Of a DNA stretch of 14,617 nt, positions 9,061 to 14,617 are shown in pieces. Within the stretch, counting starts at the first letter, position 1; every line of letters begins with the position of its first letter. The DNA comes from Leptospira ellisii (GTDB taxonomy: Bacteria; Spirochaetota; Leptospiria; Leptospirales; Leptospiraceae), in assembly GCF_002811955.1 (NCBI RefSeq), contig NZ_NPEF01000089.1:1-14617 (forward strand), in the 5' to 3' direction. The notes beneath the pieces were generated by a model. The model made no database searches and was not told where the DNA came from. It saw only the letters and a program-made list of their open reading frames with translations. Made by a program: the position numbers and the translations under genes.

Positions 9061-12000
9061 ATGAAATCATTCGACTCTCATATTCTCAATTCCGAATTCT
9101 TTCGGCAGATCTTCGAAACCAGCCGAGACGGAATCGTCATCGCGCATCCGGACGGAACTCTATGGGAAACCAACCGTTCCTTTCAAATCATCACCGGTTA
9201 TTCGCCGGAGGAATCGAAAAAACTCGGTTTTTGGATCTTTGCTCCGGACGTTTGGTCGGAGAACCGTCTCTCCGTTTGGGACGCGAATCCCCTTCCCGAA
9301 GAATACTCCCGCGAAATGGAAAAGGAATTGGTCCGTAAGGACGGTTCTACCGTTTTTCTCTGCGTTCAGGTTCATCTGATCCGGGACGATTCCAAAAAGC
9401 CGGCCGCCGTATGGGCCATGATACGGGACGTATCCGAACGCAAACGCGCCGATCATATTCAAAAAAAATTATATGAAGAGATCAAGGAGGGTTGGGAGGC
9501 GCTTACTAGGATTTTTCTCCTCAATCCTTTTCCGATGGCGATCACAGAAATCGACACGGGCAGACTTCTGGAGGCCAACCGCAAGTTCGCCGAACAGATA
9601 GAATACGATATCGAAAGTCTCATCGGTAAAACGACCATCGAACTCGGGGTTTGGTTTTCCCCCGAAATACGGGAAACCGCCGTTTCGATCCTGAAGCGGG
9701 ACGGTTTCGTGGACGGAATCGAAATTCCTTTCCGCACGACAAAGGGGAAGGAATTCTGGGGGCTTTTTTCCGCGCAACCAATCGAATACAAGGGTAAAAC
9801 CGCGCTGCTCACGATCACCGTTCCTATGACCGACCGGATCAAGATGGAACGCGAAAAACAGAGGCTTTTGGACGAGGTCAAGGAGAAGGAGGAGATTCTA
9901 AATCAGATTTTTAGAATGAACCCTTCCGCGATTACATTATCGAAATCTAATGGAACATATCTCGACGTGAACGATCTTTTCCTCGAATATCTTGGAAAAA
10001 CGCGGGAGGAGGTGATCGGTAAAACTCCGTCCGAACTCGGCGTGTATTACGACAGCGGGGACAGAAGCCGTATCCTGGAGGCGCTTCAGAACGAAGGTAT
10101 CGTACGGAATCTGGAAGTGAAGATGCGAACAGCGGACGGCAAAGTCAAAACGATCCTCTTTTCCGCCAGGATCCTGGAATCCTTCGGAGAGAAAAAAATT
10201 CTCGCGATCGGTCACGATATTTCCGAGATCAAGGAATCCGCGGAGGACATGGCCGGTCTTGCGAAGGAGCTAGAACGCAACAAGGATCTCTTCCAGAAAC
10301 TTTTCCAGTTGATCCCTTCCTCCCTCGTGGTGACCGATTTGGAAACGCGTAAGATCGTGGATGTTAACGAACGTTTTCTCGAACTCATAAAACTCGACCG
10401 CGACGAGGTAATCGGAAAAACCACGCCGGAGATCCACGTTTGGGACAAGGCCGCCGATTTCAGAAGCGAAGTATACGAGGCGCTTTCCAAAACCGACGAA
10501 GTGAAAAATCTGGAATCGGTCTTTATGGCTTCGGACGGAACGACGATTCCCATATTGTATTACGCGAGGATCGTGGAATTAAACGGAAGAAAACAGGTCA
10601 TTTCCCTCGCCACGGACATCACCGAAAAGAAAAAAGGGGAAGAGGAAAGAAGACGACTCGACGAGGAACTGAGATTGAGCAAGGATCTTTTCGAGAAGTT
10701 GTTTCAACTCACTCCCGCCGCCGTTTCCCTTTCCGATTTGGAAACGGGAATTTATCGTCAAGTCAACCAGTCATACTGCGATCTGATCGGTTATACACGC
10801 GAACAGATCCTCGGAAAATCGTCGATGGAATTGGGGATTTGGAAAACTCCCTTCGACCGTGCGAGGTTGAGAAAGGAACTGGAGGAGAAAGGTTGGACCG
10901 GAGCGATCGAAGCCACGATCCAAAGTTCGGACGGAACCCCGAAACACGTGCTCTCCGGAAACAGGGTGTTCCAACTGGACGGAAGGCCCATGCTGCTCGC
11001 GTTGTTGATCGACGTTACGGATAAAAAAATGATGGAGGCGGAGCGGGACGAATACTTCGCGCGTATGCAGGAAAGCAAGGATCTGTTCGAGATGGTCTTC
11101 GAAATGAATCCCGATACGATCACTCTGAGCGACATGGAGAGCGGAAAGTATCTCAACGTAAACGAACACTTCTCCGAAATGTTGCAGTATTCGAAGGAGG
11201 AAACGATCGGTAGAACCGCAGGAGAGTTGAGCATCTGGAACGATCCCAACGATAAACAGGACGTGTTAAAGACGCTGGAAAGGGAAGGATTGATCCGGGA
11301 TCTGGAGGTTCGATTCAGAAAGAAGGACGGGTCCTTGGTGGATACGTTGTTCTCCGCGCGTTTGGTCAACATAGGAAATTCACCCGGAGCCATCGCGATC
11401 ACGAGGGACATCACTCTTCTTAAAAACGCGTCCCGGGAAAGGGAGGAACAATCCAAACGGATCACAATATACGCGCAGGCTTTGATGGCCATGGCAACCG
11501 ATTCGGAATTCGCGTCCGGAAATACGGAAGCGGGAGCGCAAAAGATCGTAGTGATGGCCTCCGAAATTCTGGATTGCGACCGCGCTTCGATTTGGATCTT
11601 CGATAAGCAGAATTCGGATGTCTGCCGCAGCATCGCGGGATGGGATCGAAGAAATCAAAGACAACTTTCCGTCGATACCATCGACCTCGGAAAATATCCC
11701 GAGTATTCGGACGCGATCCGTAAGGATCGATTCGTGGACGCTCCCGACGTCGCGGAGGATCCGAGGACCAAAAACTTCGCCGCAGATCACGCGGTCTCCG
11801 AAGGCGTGCGTTCCCTGTTGGACGCGCCCTTTTTTCTGCGGGGAAAGATCCGCGGATTTCTGCGCGCAGAACATTGCGGCGAATCGAAACGATGGAAGGG
11901 ATACGAAAAACAATTCATCGTTACCGTTGCGGAGCAGGTCACACAACTTCTTCTGAATGCGGAACGCAAAGAGGCCAAAGAGGAATTGGAAAAAGCGGTT

Positions 12001-13032
12001 CTAGAACGGACCTCGGAATTGGCGCTGGCTCTGGAGAATCTTCAAAAGACTCAGGATCAATTGATCCTTTCCGAAAAGATGGCGGCTTTGGGACAACTCG
12101 TCGCGGGGATCGCGCACGAGATCAACAATCCGTTAGGCGCCATTGCGGCTCTCAGCGGAGAACTGCGGGCGTACATCGATTCCTCCTCCGAACGTTTGGA
12201 GGAACTCGGGGAAAAGCTCGCGCTCGTGGACGCGGAATTCGTACGGGAACTTTCCCGATTGATCCGCAAGGGAATCCAAACCAAGGATAACCCCCTTTCA
12301 CGGGATAACAGGCGCTCCGCACTTTCGGAGATAAAAAATCGTCTGTCCGCGTTGGGTTATCACAACGCGCACGATTTTGCGGATCGGCTCGTGGACAACG
12401 GACTTATCTACGCTTTGGACGAATTCGAGGATCTTTTCTCCGATCCGAAACATTATCCTTTGTTAAAGTTCGCCCTAGAGGAGATACAAACCTATAAGAA
12501 CATACTATTCATCCGGCTTGCGGTGGACCGTACGTCCAAGATCGTATACGCCTTGAAAAACTACGCGCATATCGACACGGAAGAAACGGAAGGCAAGGTT
12601 AAGACCGATCTTGCGGAGAACATAGAAACCGTGTTGACGATCTATCACAATAAGATCAAGGGAGGGGTGGATCTTGATCTGGATTTCGCTTTCCGTCCGG
12701 TGATCGAAGCGTATCCGGACGATCTCGTGCAGGTATGGACCAATCTGATCTATAACGCGCTGCAGGCGATGCGATTTAAGGGTAAGATCCGCGTATCGAC
12801 CGAGGATTTGGGAGAAGAGGTTCTCGTTTCGATCGAGGACGACGGGCCCGGAATTCCCGAAAACCTAAAGGACAAAATCTTCGATCCGTTCTTTACCACC
12901 AAAGGGCCCGGAGAAGGAAGCGGTCTCGGTTTGGATATTTCCAGGAGGATCGTAAAAAAACACGAAGGAAGGATCGAACTCCAATCCGAACCGGGGAAAA
13001 CGGTCTTTCGGGTGTTTCTTCCGAAACATTAA
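9061..13032 (+). CDS. Soluble multi-PAS/GAF sensor histidine kinase
   Basis: The product is 1323 residues with no membrane segment or signal peptide, so it is a cytoplasmic sensor. Six PAS(+PAC) domains lie at about 10-128, 150-262, 279-392, 410-525, 543-658 and 675-790. PAS2 to PAS6 share a repeating core with (E)V/I-IGKT-xx-ELG-V/I-W and the lead-in LFxxLFQxxP, so they look like tandem duplicates. A GAF domain (about 803-966) and a coiled coil (967-1003) follow. The phosphoacceptor is His1019 in [11 protein letters not shown]. The C-terminal ATPase has Asn1232 ([10 protein letters not shown]), DDGPGIP at about 1260 and [10 protein letters not shown] at about 1286. Between the H-box helix and the second DHp helix ([10 protein letters not shown], about 1161) are roughly 115 residues, far more than usual. 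No receiver domain is fused and no response regulator is adjacent. The start is the first ATG; AGGAAG lies 14 nt upstream, so the ribosome-binding site is poor. Confidence 0.92.
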   Translation: MKSFDSHILNSEFFRQIFETSRDGIVIAHPDGTLWETNRSFQIITGYSPEESKKLGFWIFAPDVWSENRLSVWDANPLPEEYSREMEKELVRKDGSTVFLCVQVHLIRDDSKKPAAVWAMIRDVSERKRADHIQKKLYEEIKEGWEALTRIFLLNPFPMAITEIDTGRLLEANRKFAEQIEYDIESLIGKTTIELGVWFSPEIRETAVSILKRDGFVDGIEIPFRTTKGKEFWGLFSAQPIEYKGKTALLTITVPMTDRIKMEREKQRLLDEVKEKEEILNQIFRMNPSAITLSKSNGTYLDVNDLFLEYLGKTREEVIGKTPSELGVYYDSGDRSRILEALQNEGIVRNLEVKMRTADGKVKTILFSARILESFGEKKILAIGHDISEIKESAEDMAGLAKELERNKDLFQKLFQLIPSSLVVTDLETRKIVDVNERFLELIKLDRDEVIGKTTPEIHVWDKAADFRSEVYEALSKTDEVKNLESVFMASDGTTIPILYYARIVELNGRKQVISLATDITEKKKGEEERRRLDEELRLSKDLFEKLFQLTPAAVSLSDLETGIYRQVNQSYCDLIGYTREQILGKSSMELGIWKTPFDRARLRKELEEKGWTGAIEATIQSSDGTPKHVLSGNRVFQLDGRPMLLALLIDVTDKKMMEAERDEYFARMQESKDLFEMVFEMNPDTITLSDMESGKYLNVNEHFSEMLQYSKEETIGRTAGELSIWNDPNDKQDVLKTLEREGLIRDLEVRFRKKDGSLVDTLFSARLVNIGNSPGAIAITRDITLLKNASREREEQSKRITIYAQALMAMATDSEFASGNTEAGAQKIVVMASEILDCDRASIWIFDKQNSDVCRSIAGWDRRNQRQLSVDTIDLGKYPEYSDAIRKDRFVDAPDVAEDPRTKNFAADHAVSEGVRSLLDAPFFLRGKIRGFLRAEHCGESKRWKGYEKQFIVTVAEQVTQLLLNAERKEAKEELEKAVLERTSELALALENLQKTQDQLILSEKMAALGQLVAGIAHEINNPLGAIAALSGELRAYIDSSSERLEELGEKLALVDAEFVRELSRLIRKGIQTKDNPLSRDNRRSALSEIKNRLSALGYHNAHDFADRLVDNGLIYALDEFEDLFSDPKHYPLLKFALEEIQTYKNILFIRLAVDRTSKIVYALKNYAHIDTEETEGKVKTDLAENIETVLTIYHNKIKGGVDLDLDFAFRPVIEAYPDDLVQVWTNLIYNALQAMRFKGKIRVSTEDLGEEVLVSIEDDGPGIPENLKDKIFDPFFTTKGPGEGSGLGLDISRRIVKKHEGRIELQSEPGKTVFRVFLPKH

Positions 13033-13105
13033 CGCGCATTTTGCGAGTAAATCCGATCATCCTATTACGGTAGTCTCCGTTGCAGGTCGCCGGTCCGTTC
13101 CCGCG

Positions 13106-14145
13106 TCAGTCGAATTCTATCTTTTTAATGAACTCCCGGTTTCGGAAAAAATAGGCTTCGTAAGTCTTCTTTTCAGAACCGTAAACCGCCTCGATAACGA
13201 TCGTATCGGCGTTGATGTCGGCGCCATACCTTTCGATTTGCGTCTTGCGATCCGGATCGAGATCCGACGTCGGAATCACTTGTTCGAATTCTATGCCGTC
13301 GTCGATCGTGAATTCAAAGGAAAAGTTGGCGTGCTGCCATCGTATTTTCGCCTCAAGACCTTGCTGCAACGGATTCAGCGAAAAATCCGCCTGTTTATCG
13401 GAGACGACGCCGGTTATCGATTGAATAAGCAGCGCGACGCCCGATACGGCCATCGCAGAATATCCGATTTTTTTGAAGAAGACGTCGCTCACCCAGGACA
13501 GAACTTTTTTCGCACTCAGAGTGGAGACGATCGCTGCGAACGCGGTTATGAGACCGAAGGCGATAACCTTCGCATTTATTAAACCGAACAGGGCGTAAAG
13601 AACGAGTTTAATGAGATGTAATAATATCTCGTTCGCGGCCCTAGTCGCCACGATTTCCTCCTTGCTCATGCCGCAACGCAGATAGAATTTATTGAACAAC
13701 AGACCACGGCTCCCGTAAGACCCGAAACGAAACCCGCCGCCAAACCGATGGCCGCCAAAATTCCGTTGTTCGGTTTTTCGGAATTCACCAGTTCGTCCGA
13801 TTTTTTGAATAGAAGAGGGATATTACTCGTCAGTAAAAATCCGATGAGCATCTCAAGATACAATGGATTGACAAACTTCAAAAGCCATACGCCGAACCAT
13901 ACGGCGACTATCGCCGGAGGAACGAACCACCTAACGATGTCCCAACGAATGAAGCGGTGGAAAACCGTCAACCGACTCCAGGAACTCGCGAAAGTTCCGA
14001 TCGATAAAGCGGCGGGAACGAATTGAATCGGCAAAAAAAAGCCCAATACCGGTATCAATAACAGACCGGCGCCGCCGCCGCAGATCGCGCTCAGCAGAAA
14101 CGAAACGTAAGCAGAGAAGAAAACGATTCCGCCGTTTAAAAACAT
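13106..14145 (-). pseudogene. TauE/SafE (TSUP) family permease with C-terminal extension, split by a one-base frameshift
   Basis: Two overlapping minus-strand frames make one protein of about 346 residues. The first (14145 to 13666) encodes a permease N-terminus with several membrane helices (YVSFLLSAICGGGAGLLLIPVLG) up to GLAAGFVSGLTGAV, then changes to unrelated residues and stops. The second resumes with LFNKFYLRCGMSKEEIVATRAANE, the expected continuation, and ends at 13106. The break is at about 13704-13705: restoring one G (GTGGTC to GTGGGTC on the coding strand) joins the frames exactly. TSUP proteins move sulfite, sulfonates or other anions across the inner membrane. The family is usually about 250 residues; here about 100 hydrophilic residues follow the last membrane helix. 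The ATG at 14145 has GAGGAAG just upstream. The break may be a real mutation or a homopolymer sequencing error. Confidence 0.78.
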
Positions 14146-14346
14146 TCTTCCTCTTCTTGATTCTCCCTTCGTAATATTATGTACAACGAAGTAGGACGCC
14201 GATATTGTCCATGTGAATTTTGCGCCGCCGAGTTCCTTCGGCCGAATTCGGGAAAAAAAATCCGGATCGAGGAAAGGACCTCCGTTTCGAAAGCCGATTT
14301 TTCAATAAAATGTTGAATTCCTGCAAAAATTAATTTCTATTGCCTG

Positions 14347-14617
14347 ATGGAAAATAGGCTTCTCGGTTGGTTTTTGATTTTGGGAATCGCGATCTTTATC
14401 TCCGGGTGGTTCGTCGCCAAACCCGCTCCGGAATCCGATAATTCGACGGAGCCTTCCCTCGTTTCGGATTTCGTTTCGTTTTTGAAGGAGATGAAAACAT
14501 TCATCGAATCCTCGAAATCGTCCTCGGTTTCTACGGTGAACCGGGAAGATACCCGGAAGATTTTCGATCACGCGTATCAGGCCTATGAAACGGGGAATTA
14601 TTCCGAAGCGATCGAAT
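14347..14617 (+). CDS. Membrane-anchored TPR protein (partial, runs off right edge)
   Basis: About 90 residues are visible. MENRLLGWFLILGIAIFISGWFVA is a single N-terminal membrane helix or uncleaved signal, followed by a Ser/Glu-rich linker with a helical stretch (VSDFVSFLKEMKTFIESS). From about residue 68 the pattern RKIFDHAYQAYETGNYSEAIE matches the first helix and turn of a tetratricopeptide repeat, so TPR repeats probably continue past the edge and serve protein-protein contact in the envelope. No Shine-Dalgarno is visible. TTGAAT (14313) and TTCTAT (14335) at a 16-nt spacing would start transcription at about the ATG, so a leaderless mRNA is possible. It is divergent from the permease gene, with 201 bases between them. 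Confidence 0.6.
   Translation, partial: MENRLLGWFLILGIAIFISGWFVAKPAPESDNSTEPSLVSDFVSFLKEMKTFIESSKSSSVSTVNREDTRKIFDHAYQAYETGNYSEAIE

Noticed and set aside
10791..11633. 280-residue minus-strand reading frame inside the kinase
   Set aside because: Low-complexity Ser/Arg-rich shadow of the PAS-coding region; the plus strand carries clear PAS and GAF motifs there.
14242..14251. Palindrome CCGAATTCGG between the permease and TPR genes
   Set aside because: Ten bases only and too far from either start to assign a role; such short dyads are expected by chance.

Overview
The window reads as chromosomal DNA of a Leptospira species. This rests on recognising the protein set: a large multi-PAS histidine kinase, an Lcl/DUF1566 lipoprotein, a TSUP transporter, AhpC behind a Per-type box, and SufB. 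By eye the GC content is well above that of L. interrogans, so one of the higher-GC members of the genus is likely. The species call is inference. No rRNA, tRNA, insertion sequence, phage gene or CRISPR array was seen.

Layout. (1) Positions 1-1761, minus strand: a tightly coupled three-gene operon read right to left. It encodes a small CxxCH haem protein, a secreted YceI-family protein with a TTG start, and an outer-membrane-type beta-barrel (DUF5777-like) that runs off the left edge. Both junctions are 4-nt start/stop overlaps. (2) 1970-2614, plus: a transglutaminase-like protein ending in a strong hairpin. (3) 2615-3045: a 430-base non-coding stretch with a 17-bp palindrome and candidate promoters. 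(4) 3046-4770, plus: a methyl-accepting chemotaxis protein. (5) 4771-5154: a non-coding stretch dense in short inverted repeats (GGAACTC family), then a Per-box-like operator. (6) 5155-5736, plus: AhpC-type peroxiredoxin with a terminator. (7) 5737-6152: the leader of sufB, filled by seven 36-bp tandem repeats that end directly at the Shine-Dalgarno. (8) 6153-7568, plus: sufB without sufC or sufD beside it. (9) 7731-8873, plus: a lipoprotein with two DUF1566 modules. (10) 9061-13032, plus: a 1323-aa soluble sensor kinase with six PAS domains, a GAF domain and an unusual insertion in its dimerisation region. (11) 13106-14145, minus: a TauE/SafE-type permease broken by a one-base frameshift and carrying an extra C-terminal domain. 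(12) 14347 to the right edge, plus: the start of a membrane-anchored TPR protein.

How the genes relate. The peroxiredoxin and SufB are plausibly linked by oxidative stress (peroxide removal and Fe-S cluster assembly), but a terminator and the repeat leader separate them, so separate transcription is likely. The haem protein/YceI/barrel operon looks like an envelope redox or lipid-handling unit of unknown function. The chemoreceptor and the histidine kinase are orphans here, with no che genes or response regulator adjacent. The most unusual items are the repeat array abutting the sufB ribosome-binding site, the coupled haem protein/YceI/barrel cassette, and the frameshifted permease.
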